Assembly (NCBI RefSeq): GCF_024198175.1
Contig: NZ_JAJVKV010000005.1
Span: forward strand, 620,001 to 684,000
Origin: Pyxidicoccus xibeiensis
GTDB taxonomy: Bacteria > Myxococcota > Myxococcia > Myxococcales > Myxococcaceae
Reading direction: 5' to 3'
DNA length: 64,000 nt
Shown: positions 24,627 through 33,101 of the stretch, piece after piece
Position numbering within the stretch: the stretch's first letter is position 1
Layout of the letters: the number at the start of each line of letters is the position of its first letter
Position numbers and translations under genes: made by a program
Notes under the pieces: model-generated
What the model saw: only the letters and a program-made list of their open reading frames with translations
Told to the model about the DNA's origin: nothing
Database searches by the model: none

Positions 24627-25219
24627 TCAACCGGCAACGAGCACGACAGGGGCCAGGACAACCAGTCCCGCGCCAGCCGAGAGGGTCACGAAAGCAACAC
24701 CCGCGATGACGATGACCGTTCCGACGAGGAGCTCCGTGCGGTGTTGTTTCAGCCAGTCGACCGCCTCGTTCGTACCGTTGAACTCCAGCGCTCGTGTTTG
24801 CTGCAGCTTGAGGCAGTCCTGGTATTGCGACAGGCACTCTCCGGCGCAGTAGCCATTCTTGCTGCCGTCTCCGCGCTTGACGTGGTTCAGATAGGACGGA
24901 AGCCTGCGCTTCATGCAGCTCCGGAAGCAGTCGATATGTTCCTGGTCGCAGTCCCGCGGGCGGGATGAAGCCAACAGGATGCCTCCACCCGCACCATGAA
25001 TGCTGGAGTGGAGGTCGTACCGCGACAGGTCGAACTCGGAGGCGCGGTGCCAAGCGTGGCGGATTCGACCATCTGGTGCTTCTCAATGATGAGCACGAAG
25101 CCGGCGAGCTCATCGGCGCGTGAAGGTGCGGCATGGCGAGTGCCGCCGCATGAGCTCAACAGCAATGCGAGCCCTGCCGCGAGCAGCCTGTTGATGCAAC
25201 GGATGTTGATGAGTTCCAT
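24627..25219 (-). pseudogene. frameshifted Cys-rich lipoprotein (about 197 residues if repaired)
   Basis: The first frame (start ATG 25219) encodes a lipoprotein signal with lipobox LLSSC and then ELAGFVLIIEKH. The continuing sequence lies in another frame: DGRIRHAWHRASEFDLSRYD, ILLASSRPRDCDQEHIDCF, a Cys-rich region with six cysteines, and a C-terminal hydrophobic helix (GTVIVIAGVAFVTLSAGAG). Adding one base near 25074-25077 (CACCAGATGG to CACCCAGATGG) restores EKHPDGRIRHAW. Full-length relatives of this plan are, as I recall, common myxobacterial lipoproteins. It is either a real mutation or a sequencing error. ATG 24974 could restart the C-terminal 115 residues. Confidence 0.7.
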
Positions 25220-25317
25220 GGTGGAGCTTCACTCGACTGTTCGGGGGGGCGGGCGCCGTATCTGCCACAGCCTGGCCTCGGAACCAAGGTTCGCGCTGGA
25301 GTAGGCTCCAGGGCATC

Positions 25318-26454
25318 GTGTCCCCAATGCAGAAAGCACCGGCTGCTCCCTGGCGACGGTGGGCGTGGCTGGGCGCGGTGTGGACCGTGCCCGCGACGCT
25401 CGCCGCGCTGGAGACGTACTTCTTCAGCCGCTCCGGGCCCCAGCCGCTGGCGCTGTGGCGCGCGTTCGTCTCGCAGTTGCCCGCCTGGTACGTGTGGGTG
25501 CCCGCCACGCCCGCCGTCGTGCACCTCTCCCGCCGGCTGCGCCTGGGTCGCCCGCTGGAGGCCCGCGCCGTGGGGGCGCACCTGGCCATGTGTCTTGGCG
25601 TGGGGGCGCTGTTCGGGGGCGTGTACACGCTGTCCCATGTGGCATTCCAGCCGTCGGCGTCCGCCACGCCGCTGGCCCTGCTGATGCTGCGCTTCTGGCT
25701 GGGGTGGCTGCCCATGACGGCCATGACGTATGCCGCGGTGCTGGGCGTGGCGCACGCGGTGGACTCGCAGCGGCGCGCGCGGGAGAACGAGCGTCAGGCC
25801 GCCGCGCTCGCCGTGCAGCTCGCCGAGGCCCGGCTGCAGGCGCTGCAGACGCAGCTCCACCCGCACTTCCTCTTCAACACCCTCAACGCCATCGTCGTGC
25901 TGGTGCGTGAGAAGGAGACGGACACCGCGGCCCGCATGCTCGTGCTGCTCAGCGACATCCTCCGTCAGCTGCTCCAGCAGGGCGCCACGCAGGAAGTCCC
26001 CCTGCGTGAAGAAGTGGCCGTGCTGTCGCGCTACCTCGAAATCCAGCAGCTCCGGTTCCAGGACCGGCTGCGCGTGGTGTGGGACGTGGACGCGGGCGTG
26101 CTGGACGCGCGCGTGCCCCACCTGGTGCTCCAGCCGCTGGTGGAGAACGCCATCCGCCACGGGATATCCCAGCGCTCGGCGGCGGGGGACCTGCTCATCC
26201 GCGCCCGGCGTCAGGGGGATATGTTGGTGCTGGTGGTGGAGGACGATGGACCGGGGCTGCCGGCGGGCTTCGAGCTGGAGCGCGGGCCAGGCATCGGCCT
26301 GTCCAACACGCGGGCCCGGCTGGGCCAGCTCTATGGGGATGCCGGGCGCGTCAGCGTGGCCAATCGGTCTGGGAGCACCGGCACCGTTGCCACCGTCCTG
26401 CTGCCGCTGCGCATGATGGCCCCAGATGCGGCGGAGGTGCTCGCGCATGGCTGA
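25318..26454 (+). CDS. LytS/YehU-type sensor histidine kinase
   Basis: A 378-residue kinase. About five transmembrane helices occupy residues 15-155. A coiled region (SQRRARENERQAAALAVQLAEARLQ) leads to the His_kinase domain of the LytS group: QLHPHFLFNTLNAIVVLV with the phospho-His. The ATPase part has LVLQPLVENAIRHGI, EDDGPGLPAGF and GIGLSNTRARL. GTG 25318 is the start; ATG 25327 is possible. Its end is the first copy of a triplicated 67-bp segment, and its stop lies in ATGGCTGA, which also starts the first micro-ORF leading to the response regulator. Confidence 0.88.
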   Translation: MSPMQKAPAAPWRRWAWLGAVWTVPATLAALETYFFSRSGPQPLALWRAFVSQLPAWYVWVPATPAVVHLSRRLRLGRPLEARAVGAHLAMCLGVGALFGGVYTLSHVAFQPSASATPLALLMLRFWLGWLPMTAMTYAAVLGVAHAVDSQRRARENERQAAALAVQLAEARLQALQTQLHPHFLFNTLNAIVVLVREKETDTAARMLVLLSDILRQLLQQGATQEVPLREEVAVLSRYLEIQQLRFQDRLRVVWDVDAGVLDARVPHLVLQPLVENAIRHGISQRSAAGDLLIRARRQGDMLVLVVEDDGPGLPAGFELERGPGIGLSNTRARLGQLYGDAGRVSVANRSGSTGTVATVLLPLRMMAPDAAEVLAHG

Positions 26455-26521
26455 GCTGAATGCCCTGCTGCCGCTGTGCCTGGCAGCCATGGGTGCACCA
26501 GAGGTGCTCGCGCATGGCTGA
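26447..26521 (+). CDS. micro-ORF 1 (24 residues) coupling kinase to regulator
   Basis: Starts MAELNALLPL and ends GAPEVLAHG. The first four residues copy the regulator start and the rest copies the kinase C-terminal tail. It overlaps the kinase stop (ATGGCTGA) and has GGAGG upstream. It was probably created by tandem duplication. The peptide itself may have no function. Confidence 0.45.
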   Translation: MAELNALLPLCLAAMGAPEVLAHG

Positions 26522-26588
26522 GCTGTGCGCACTGCCGTCCCTGCGCCTGACAGCCCCGGACGCACCGGAGGTGCTCACGCATGGCTGA
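26514..26588 (+). CDS. micro-ORF 2 (24 residues) coupling kinase to regulator
   Basis: Starts MAELCALPSL and ends DAPEVLTHG. It overlaps micro-ORF 1 and the regulator start by the same ATGGCTGA arrangement. Together the chain passes ribosomes from kinase to regulator in three stop/restart steps. Confidence 0.45.
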   Translation: MAELCALPSLRLTAPDAPEVLTHG

Positions 26589-27405
26589 GCTGCGCGTCCT
26601 GCTGGTGGATGACGAGCCGCTGGCCCGACGGGGCCTGCGAAGCGCCCTGGCGCGTCACGCGGACGTGGGGGTGTGCGGGGAGTGCCGCGATGGGCGCGAG
26701 GCGGTGGCCGCCATCCGCGAGCTGCGGCCGCACCTGGTGCTGCTCGACGTGCAGATGCCGGAGCTGGACGGCTTCGGCGTCATCCGCGAAGTCGGCGTGG
26801 CCGACATGCCCGCCGTCATCTTCATCACCGCGTACGACACCTTCGCGGTGCGCGCCTTCGACGCGCACGCGGTGGACTACCTGGTGAAGCCCTTCGCGGA
26901 CGAGCGCTTCGACGAGGCCCTGCACCGCGCGCGGCAACGTCTTCGCCAGGGTGAGGCGGTGGAGCTGGGCCGGCGGCTCGCGGACCTGCTCGCCGACACC
27001 GGGAGCCCCCGTGCGCCGGGGGCCGCTCCCGCCGCCGACGTGCCGGCCCGGCCCGCGCCCACGGTGGAGCGCGGAGAGCGGCTGCTGGTGAAGGTGGGCG
27101 CCCGCTCGGTGCTCGTACCGGTGGCGGACATCGACTGGATTGAAGCCGAGGACTACTGCGTCACGCTGCACGTGGGAGGCGAGGAGCACCTCATGCGTGA
27201 AAGCCTGGCGGCGCTGGAGGCCCGGCTGGACCCGGAGCGCTTCGTGCGCATCCACCGCTCGGCCATCGTCAACGTGGAGCGCATCCGTGAGCTGCACCAG
27301 GCTTCGCCCACGGAGCTGGTGGTCGTGCTGGGCACGGGACAGCGGCTCCGGGTGAGCCGGAGCCGCCGCGAGCACCTGGAGCGCCGGCTGGGCCGGGCCC
27401 GGTAG
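26581..27405 (+). CDS. LytTR-family response regulator
   Basis: A 274-residue regulator. The receiver domain (1-120) has DDEPLAR, phospho-Asp in LVLLDVQMPELDGF, ITAYD and YLVKPF. A Pro/Ala linker (about 140-160) precedes the LytTR DNA-binding domain (about 165-268), with IDWIEAEDYCVTLHV, RESLAALEARLDPERFVRIHRSAIVNVERI and LRVSRSRREHLERRL. LytTR regulators bind repeated motifs upstream of membrane or secretion genes. It pairs with the LytS-type kinase through the micro-ORF chain. Confidence 0.92.
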   Translation: MAELRVLLVDDEPLARRGLRSALARHADVGVCGECRDGREAVAAIRELRPHLVLLDVQMPELDGFGVIREVGVADMPAVIFITAYDTFAVRAFDAHAVDYLVKPFADERFDEALHRARQRLRQGEAVELGRRLADLLADTGSPRAPGAAPAADVPARPAPTVERGERLLVKVGARSVLVPVADIDWIEAEDYCVTLHVGGEEHLMRESLAALEARLDPERFVRIHRSAIVNVERIRELHQASPTELVVVLGTGQRLRVSRSRREHLERRLGRAR

Positions 27406-27411
27406 CCCCGC

Positions 27412-28947
27412 TCAGGGCGTGGCCTTCGTGACGGGAGCGCGAGCCTTCTCGACAGCCGTGGTGAGCGCCGTCCACTCCGTGGCATCCAGGTGCATGCCGA
27501 ACACTCGCGCCACGTCCAGCTTCTCCCGCGTGGCCACCTCCAGCACCTCGGCCACCTGCTGCACGTTGAAGAACGCGCCGCCCGGCACTGGCTGCACCAG
27601 GTCGCTGGTGTAGAGCAGGCGTTGCTCCGGCAGCCACGCGAAGAGCATGCGCTCGCCCGTCTCGGTGCGCACCGGTATCAGCTCCACCCGGTTCTTCCCG
27701 GTGCCGAGCAACGTGCGCCGGCCCACGGCCTGGAGCTTCGCGGCGCGGGGCGCCTTCGCGAGCGCATCCGGCACCCGCGTCCGGGGCGCCTTCAGCAGCC
27801 GCTCCACCAGCGGGCGGTTGAGGTCCAGCACCTGGAGCGGGATGCCCCGTGCCGCGTACTCACGCAGGCCCCCCACGTGCGGCCAGGCATCACTCGTGGA
27901 CACCACCGCCTTCACCTTCACACCGGGAAAGCGCTTCGAGGCCTCCTCCAGCACACGCGCCGAGTAGCCCGAGGCGATGGGCGCCTCCAGCACCACCAGC
28001 CCGTCGTCCTGCTTCACCAGCGCCACGTCCCAGCGGCCCGGCAGGTGCACCACGCCGGGAGCGAGCTCGGCGGCGGGGCGACTCGGGTGGCCCAGCGGCA
28101 GGTCATCCGCCGTGGCGGTGCGCCGCGCGTCGAAGGCCTTCCGCACGTCCTCCGGGATGGCGAGGTCCGCGTCGGACACCGGCACGTCCAGCTCCAGCTT
28201 CGTCACGGTGAAGGAGTGGTAGGAGTGGCCGTTGCGCTCCCACTCCCAGTGCCGCGGGTAGCGCAGCCCGCCGGGCTCCAGCGACCAGGACTGGAAGAAG
28301 AGCCGCGTCTTCACGTCGCCCCAGATGTTCCAGAAGAGGTCGGCCGGATGCGCGTCCTCCGACTCCACCAGGGTGGGCAGCCGGGTGTGCGCATTGAGGA
28401 AGAGGCGCACCGTCGCGCTCCCATGCCGGAAGGTCACCACGTGGTGCGGCACGTCCTGGAGCACCGTGTCCGGCGCGGCGCGCAGGTCGGCCGCATCCAG
28501 GGCGATGAGCAGCACGCGCTCGGGTGCGAAGTCGAGCCGCTCGCGCATGTCCTGGAGCTGCGCGCCGCTGGCGGGACGCATCTGCCCCTCGCGCTCCATG
28601 GCCACCACGTCCCCGTCCATCCCCATGACCATCGGCTTCCAGGCCTCCATCCCCGCGGAGCCCCGGCCCTCGGTCTTCTGTCGCAGGCGGTGGCGGGCCG
28701 GGACCCTCAGCTCCTCCACCTGCTCGTAGACGACGAGCCAGGGCGGGGAAGGGCGCTCGGACTGCTCCATCAGGTTCCAGTGGCCGATGCCCTGGATGCG
28801 CAGGCTGGAGAGCGCCCGGAGCCGGGCCTCGCCGCCCATCGCCTCCGTCGCCGCGCGGACGCGCTCGCGGGCCGGGTCTCCGGCGGAGAAGGAGGGCAGG
28901 GCGAGCAGCACGAGGACGACGAGCGGAAGCAGGGCGGTTCTTCGCAT
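27412..28947 (-). CDS. secreted protein with degenerate metallo-beta-lactamase fold
   Basis: A 511-residue protein with signal peptide (RRTALLPLVVLVLLALPSFSAG). Residues about 20-290 form a beta-rich region like lipoprotein-carrier or outer-membrane assembly domains. Residues about 300-510 resemble a metallo-beta-lactamase fold (GVVHLPGRWDVALVKQDDGLVVLEAP, GLREYAARGIPLQVLDL, MLFAWLPEQRLLYTSDLVQP). The metal motif HxHxDH is replaced (VVSTSDAWPHVGGL), keeping only the last His. Hydrolysis is therefore unlikely without other ligands. ATG 28947 was preferred to the upstream ATG because the signal peptide starts there. Confidence 0.7.
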   Translation of the reverse strand: MRRTALLPLVVLVLLALPSFSAGDPARERVRAATEAMGGEARLRALSSLRIQGIGHWNLMEQSERPSPPWLVVYEQVEELRVPARHRLRQKTEGRGSAGMEAWKPMVMGMDGDVVAMEREGQMRPASGAQLQDMRERLDFAPERVLLIALDAADLRAAPDTVLQDVPHHVVTFRHGSATVRLFLNAHTRLPTLVESEDAHPADLFWNIWGDVKTRLFFQSWSLEPGGLRYPRHWEWERNGHSYHSFTVTKLELDVPVSDADLAIPEDVRKAFDARRTATADDLPLGHPSRPAAELAPGVVHLPGRWDVALVKQDDGLVVLEAPIASGYSARVLEEASKRFPGVKVKAVVSTSDAWPHVGGLREYAARGIPLQVLDLNRPLVERLLKAPRTRVPDALAKAPRAAKLQAVGRRTLLGTGKNRVELIPVRTETGERMLFAWLPEQRLLYTSDLVQPVPGGAFFNVQQVAEVLEVATREKLDVARVFGMHLDATEWTALTTAVEKARAPVTKATP

Positions 28948-29052
28948 GGCCGCAGGATGGGGCGGTGCGAAGGCCCTCCGCCGTGCCATGCCGCCAGTGG
29001 TGGGCCGCGTGCTGCGAATGGGAGTCCTGGCGCGGCCAGTGGTGGCGCCGCG

Positions 29053-29724
29053 TCAGTCCCCCGCCACGGCGAGCTGCCAGTCTCCCTTGGGAGAGATGCC
29101 CAGGCGCAGGCCGAGGTAGCCCGAGCCGCCCTCCTGCATCGCCTCGAGCTGCTCCGCCGGGTAGAGGCCCTGCAGCGCCTGCCAGTCCTTCTTCGCGCCC
29201 GTGACGTGGACCGCGGGCCAGTAGTAGAGCCCCTCCTGCCGCGCGTACGGGCGCTGGAGCACCCCGACCATCCGCGCCAGCACGGGCTCTCCCTGCTGCT
29301 CCGCCTCGCGCCAGTACGCCGCCGCGTCGGTGGCGTCGCCGAAGCTGAAGCGCACCGACTTGCCCTGCTCGTCCGCCAGCGTGGCCAGCGCCGCGTAGTC
29401 ACACGCGACGGCGGCGGCGATGATGCGGCTGCGCATGGACTCCACGGGCGCCGGCAGCGGAGGCCGGGCCGGCTCGGCGCGGGGCGTCAGCGTGGAGGCC
29501 GAGCACGCGCCGCTCCCCGCATCCGCCGGGTACATCCCCACCGCCGACGCTCCCGCGTCCCCCGGGCCCGCGTCCATGACGGCCTCGGAGCCGGGCGCCG
29601 GGGCACCTGCGTCAGTCACCACGGCGCTGGCGGGCGGCGCACCGGCATCGGCTGTGGCGGAGCGCTCCGTGCAGGCGAGGAGCGGAGCGGCGAGACACAG
29701 GGACAGCAGCGTGGACCGGGTCAT
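29053..29724 (-). CDS. hypothetical lipoprotein with Asp/Ala/Gly linker
   Basis: A 223-residue lipoprotein: the lipobox is LLAC (Cys about 18), then about 65 residues of Ala/Asp/Gly/Pro-rich linker (DAGAP repeats). A globular domain follows (about 95-223): MRSRIIAAAVACDYAALATLADEQGKSVRFSFGD, YWREAEQQGEPVLARMV, YYWPAVHVTG. I recall similar domains in myxobacterial lipoproteins of unknown function. ATG 29724 was chosen because the signal begins there (MTRSTLLSLCLAAPLLAC). Confidence 0.75.
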   Translation of the reverse strand: MTRSTLLSLCLAAPLLACTERSATADAGAPPASAVVTDAGAPAPGSEAVMDAGPGDAGASAVGMYPADAGSGACSASTLTPRAEPARPPLPAPVESMRSRIIAAAVACDYAALATLADEQGKSVRFSFGDATDAAAYWREAEQQGEPVLARMVGVLQRPYARQEGLYYWPAVHVTGAKKDWQALQGLYPAEQLEAMQEGGSGYLGLRLGISPKGDWQLAVAGD

Positions 29725-29790
29725 GGCGCGCGGCTTGTAGTCCACGACGCGCGGGCCGGGCACCCGGTTTCGGGCCCGGGTGTCCGGTGT

Positions 29791-30006
29791 TCAGCCTCCG
29801 CCCTTCGGGGACTCGATGACGACGGCGAACGGGTCGAACGGCTTGTCGTCGCGCTTCTTCTTGCCGTCGGGCATGCCGAACTCCCCGGTGGGGTGGTCCG
29901 GCCGCACGGAGGAGTACGGGTCTATCTTCACCGGCACCCCGAAGACCTTCGGGTTCTTCTTCACCTCCGCCGGCTTGCCGAAGTTCGACTGGCTGTCGTC
30001 GCTCAT
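29791..30006 (-). CDS. small conserved hypothetical protein, Pro/Lys-rich
   Basis: A 71-residue hydrophilic protein (FGKPAEVKKNPKVFGVPVKIDPYSSVRPDHP, shown here only in part by motif: KVFGVPVKIDPYSS and DKPFDPFAVVIESP). It has no cysteines, membrane segments or signal. It probably has an extended, disordered structure. It has a normal start and coding composition but no recognised function. Confidence 0.55.
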   Translation of the reverse strand: MSDDSQSNFGKPAEVKKNPKVFGVPVKIDPYSSVRPDHPTGEFGMPDGKKKRDDKPFDPFAVVIESPKGGG

Positions 30007-30101
30007 ACCGCCAGTCTACCGCGACGCCCGTCCGCCTGCTTCCTGGCACTCCCCGAACTCGCGGCTTGGGCTCCATGCCGGACGGCGCGATACTCCGCCC
30101 C

Positions 30102-30776
30102 ATGTGTGGCCGTGTCACCGTCCGAACCTCTCCTGATCAGCTCGTAGCGGAGCTGGGCCTCGCCGGCATCCGTGCCGCCGTGGAGCGCCCCCGCTACAAC
30201 CTCTGTCCCACCCAGCAGATGCCCGTCGTCATCAACGACGGCGCACGCATGCTGGACACCTTCCGCTGGGGGCTCATCCCCTCGTGGGCGAAGGACCCGA
30301 GCATCGGCAGCAAGCTCATCAACGCCCGCGGCGAGACGGTGGCGGAGAAGCCCAGCTTCCGCACCGCCCTCAAGAAGCGGCGCTGCCTGGTACTGGTGGA
30401 CGGCTGGTACGAGTGGAAGCAGTCCACGAAGCCGAAGACGCCGTACCACTTCCACCGCAAGGACGGTCAGGCGCTGGCCCTGGCCGGGCTGTGGGAGGAG
30501 TGGACGGCGCCGGACACCGGCGAGGTGCTCAACACCTGCACCATCATCACCACCGGCCCCAATGCGCTGATGTCGCCCATCCATGACCGGATGCCCGTCA
30601 TCCTCGCGCCCGAGGCCCGTGAGCTGTGGCTGCGCCCCGAGCCCCAGGACCCGGCGGTGCTCCTGCCCCTGCTGGTGCCCTTCTCCGGGGACTCGCTGGA
30701 GGCCTACGAGGTGGCGCGGGTGGTCAACTCCCCCACCAACGACGTCCCCGCCTGCGTGGAGCGTGTGGCCGCCTGA
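30102..30776 (+). CDS. yedK: SOS response-associated peptidase (SRAP/YedK-HMCES)
   Basis: A 224-residue SRAP protein that crosslinks to abasic sites in single-stranded DNA through its N-terminal Cys. The conserved residues are present: MCGR with Cys2 at the very start, NLCPTQQMPVV, WGLIPSWAKD, INARGETV (Asn/Arg DNA contacts), GWYEWK with the Glu, and SPIHDRMPVI with the His. ATG 30102 is fixed by the need for Cys2. The upstream ATG 30066 would bury it. It acts alone in the cytoplasm. Confidence 0.93.
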   Translation: MCGRVTVRTSPDQLVAELGLAGIRAAVERPRYNLCPTQQMPVVINDGARMLDTFRWGLIPSWAKDPSIGSKLINARGETVAEKPSFRTALKKRRCLVLVDGWYEWKQSTKPKTPYHFHRKDGQALALAGLWEEWTAPDTGEVLNTCTIITTGPNALMSPIHDRMPVILAPEARELWLRPEPQDPAVLLPLLVPFSGDSLEAYEVARVVNSPTNDVPACVERVAA

Positions 30777-30902
30777 GCGAGATGTTCAGTATTTCGGGAA
30801 AAAGGAGCCTCGGGCAGAAAACCTTGGATACCAATTATGCGATAATGGTTTCCAGCGGCGGGCCGTGGAGGCCCATCGCCTTCTGCCTTGGAGGCGTAAG
30901 AA
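30777..30902. promoter_or_regulatory. A+T-rich leader of the M43 protease gene
   Basis: This 126-bp gap contains an unusually A+T-rich patch (30790-30850) with a -10-like TATGCGATAAT at 30836-30846. A strong TTGGAGGCG ribosome site lies just before ATG 30903. No convincing -35 is seen. GGGCC/GGCCC (30860-30874) could form a small leader hairpin. Confidence 0.35.
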
Positions 30903-31829
30903 ATGAAGAGTCTCTCCCGATTCGGTGTGCTGAGCGCGTGCGTGCTGGCGACTGCCTGTGTCTCGAAGGAGGAGCCCGCGCCGACGGAGCCCACCGCCCA
31001 GGAGGCCACGCAGACCAAGGTGAAGCCCGGTGCGGGTGAGCGCTGCGGCACGCGCCCGCTGACGGACGCGGAGGAGCTGGAGGTCAAGGCCCACCTGTCG
31101 AAGTTCTCGGAGCGGGTGGCGCAGAAGAAGCCGGGTGGCGGAGGCGGCGGCGCGAGCGTGACGGGCGGCGCCATCAACGTCTACTTCCACGTCATCAACC
31201 AGGGGACCGGCGTCTCCAACGGTGACCTGACGGCGCAGATGATCAACGACCAGATGACCGTCCTCAACGACGCCTACCGGGCGTGGGGCTGGACGTTCAA
31301 CCTGGTGCAGACGACGCGCACCACCAACAGCAGCTGGTTCAACAGCTGCGACAACACCACGGTGGAGACGCAGATGAAGACGGCGCTCCGCCAGGGCACG
31401 GCGGACGACCTCAACATCTACAGCTGCAACCCCGCGGGCGGCCTGCTGGGCTGGGCGACCTTCCCCAACTGGTACGCCGGCGCGCCCAAGGATGACGGCG
31501 TGGTCATCCTCTTCTCCTCGGTGCCGGGCGGCTCGGCGGCCCCGTACAACCTGGGTGACACGGGCACGCACGAGGTCGGTCACTGGATGGGCCTGTACCA
31601 CACGTTCCAGGGCGGCTGCGCCAAGACGGGCGACTCCGTGAGCGACACCCCGGCCGAGCGCAGCGCCGCCTTCGGCTGCCCCACGGGCCGCGACACCTGC
31701 AGCGGCACGGGCCTGGACCCCATCCAGAACTTCATGGACTACACCGACGACGCCTGCATGGACCGCTTCACGGCGGGCCAGGACACGCGCATGGACCAGA
31801 TGTTCAGCGCGTACCGCTACAACAAGTAG
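30903..31829 (+). CDS. M43 (pappalysin-type) zinc metalloprotease, lipoprotein
   Basis: A 308-residue protease with lipoprotein signal LATAC (Cys about 19). A Glu/Pro/Thr-rich stretch and a Gly-rich segment (PGGGGGGAS, about 79-87) follow, then the catalytic domain. The metzincin motif THEVGHWMGLYH (HExxHxxGxxH) supplies zinc ligands and catalytic Glu, and QNFMDYTDDACMD is the Met-turn. Pairs of Cys (FNSCDN/YSCNP, GGCAKTG/FGCPTGRDTC) match disulfides of cytophagalysin-like M43B enzymes. It likely digests extracellular protein at the cell surface. Confidence 0.92.
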   Translation: MKSLSRFGVLSACVLATACVSKEEPAPTEPTAQEATQTKVKPGAGERCGTRPLTDAEELEVKAHLSKFSERVAQKKPGGGGGGASVTGGAINVYFHVINQGTGVSNGDLTAQMINDQMTVLNDAYRAWGWTFNLVQTTRTTNSSWFNSCDNTTVETQMKTALRQGTADDLNIYSCNPAGGLLGWATFPNWYAGAPKDDGVVILFSSVPGGSAAPYNLGDTGTHEVGHWMGLYHTFQGGCAKTGDSVSDTPAERSAAFGCPTGRDTCSGTGLDPIQNFMDYTDDACMDRFTAGQDTRMDQMFSAYRYNK

Positions 31830-31932
31830 CCTGACGCGACGGACGTGACGCCGAGCGCCCCCGTGCCCCTCGTGGCCCGGGTGGCGCTCGTTGTCTTTGC
31901 GGGGTGCTGCGTGTCGGGTGTGGCCCCCGTGT

Positions 31933-32982
31933 TCAGGGGGACGTCCGGGCGGCGTTCGCCTTCTGCCAGGCCAGCGGCGTGAGGCCGCTCCAGCGGCGGA
32001 AGGCGCGGGTGAAGGCGCTGGGGTCGCTGAATCCGAGCAGGAAGGCAATCTCGAACTGGGCGAGCTGCCCGTCGCGCAGGAGCTGGAAGGCGCGCTCGCG
32101 GCGCACGGCGTCCTCGAGCGCGGCGAAGGAGGCGCCCTCCTCGCGCAGGCGGCGTTGGAGGGTGCGCTCGCTCACCGCGAGGTGGGCGGCGGCTTCGGCG
32201 GGGCCCAGCTCCCCGGTGCGAGGCTGGGCCGCGAGCGCCGCGGTGACGCGCTCGCTCCAGGTGCGCTGCTCGGCGGACTTCGCGTCGGCGAGCGCGGCCT
32301 CGGCACGGGCATGGAGGAGGTTGCCCAGGTCGATGTCCGCATGGCGGATGGGCAGCGAGAGGATGGACGCGTCCGCCTCCATGACGTAGGCCCCGGCGTC
32401 GTACTCGACGGGAGCGCCGAGGAAGTCCTCCACGGCGGCGGAGGCCGCGTGGCGCGGGTGCGCGAGGCGGACCCGCTGGGGGCTCCAGTGCGTGCCGGTG
32501 AGGGCGCGGCCGGTGGCCACGAGGCTGAGCAGCAACCCTTCGGTGGGGTGTCGCAGCGTCACCGCCCACGCGTCGTCGGGGTGCAGGTGCAACTGGGCGC
32601 GCATCCCCGCGGGCGTGTCGTGCGTGCGCCACGCGGTGCGCGGGTCCAGCAGCGCGTAGACGCGGCAGTGCCGCAGCAGGGCCGTACGCAGGTCGGGGCT
32701 GTTGACGAGCACGTACCCCACGAGGCCGAAGTGGGTGGGCTCCAGGAACTGCGCCAGCCGCACGCCGAGCGGCTGGTCGCCCCCGACGGAGACGAGCAGC
32801 TCCCAGACCCGGCGCAGCGCCTCGTAGGGCACACGGGTGTCCGGGGCCGCCAGCCGCTCCTCGCTCTCACCGGTGGCCTCCAGCAGGCGCTCGCGGGCGA
32901 TGCCGAGCGACTCGCCGACGCGGAACAGCGTGCGGAAGATGGAGGACTGGAGCGCCTGGGGACGCATGGGGCGGGGGAGCAT
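31933..32982 (-). CDS. AraC-family transcriptional regulator
   Basis: A 349-residue regulator. The N-terminal Arabinose_bd-like domain (FRTLFRVGESLGIARERLLEATG, PYEALRRVWELL, HFGLVGYVLVNSPDLRTAL) is of the OruR/VirS/ArgR-like group. The C-terminal HTH_18 domain has SERTLQRRLREEGASFAALEDAVRRERAFQLLRDG and IAFLLGFSDPSAFTRAFRRWSGLTP. It is divergent from the P450 gene with 119 bp between, so it likely controls that gene. ATG 32982 is used; ATG 32967 is possible. Confidence 0.9.
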   Translation of the reverse strand: MLPRPMRPQALQSSIFRTLFRVGESLGIARERLLEATGESEERLAAPDTRVPYEALRRVWELLVSVGGDQPLGVRLAQFLEPTHFGLVGYVLVNSPDLRTALLRHCRVYALLDPRTAWRTHDTPAGMRAQLHLHPDDAWAVTLRHPTEGLLLSLVATGRALTGTHWSPQRVRLAHPRHAASAAVEDFLGAPVEYDAGAYVMEADASILSLPIRHADIDLGNLLHARAEAALADAKSAEQRTWSERVTAALAAQPRTGELGPAEAAAHLAVSERTLQRRLREEGASFAALEDAVRRERAFQLLRDGQLAQFEIAFLLGFSDPSAFTRAFRRWSGLTPLAWQKANAARTSP

Positions 32983-33101
32983 GGCTCCAAGGCCCTCGGG
33001 GTCGCAATCCAGGGTGGCGGCGGCGGACAACGGGTTGGCGCTGCCGGTCAATGCGGCGTGCGTCCAGGCGCGGCATGTGTAGGGGCGCAAGGAGACCTAC
33101 G

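Larger units (their letters stand above)
26392..26592 (+). repeat. three tandem copies of a 67-bp HK/RR junction
   Basis: The segment ending GAGGTGCTCxCGCATGGCTGAGCTG occurs three times with exact 67-bp spacing (ATGs at 26447, 26514 and 26581). Each copy carries the tail of the kinase gene, a GGAGG-like ribosome site, and the first codons of the regulator gene (MAEL). Because 67 is not a multiple of three, each copy shifts frame by one and creates a new stop/start overlap. Confidence 0.9.
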
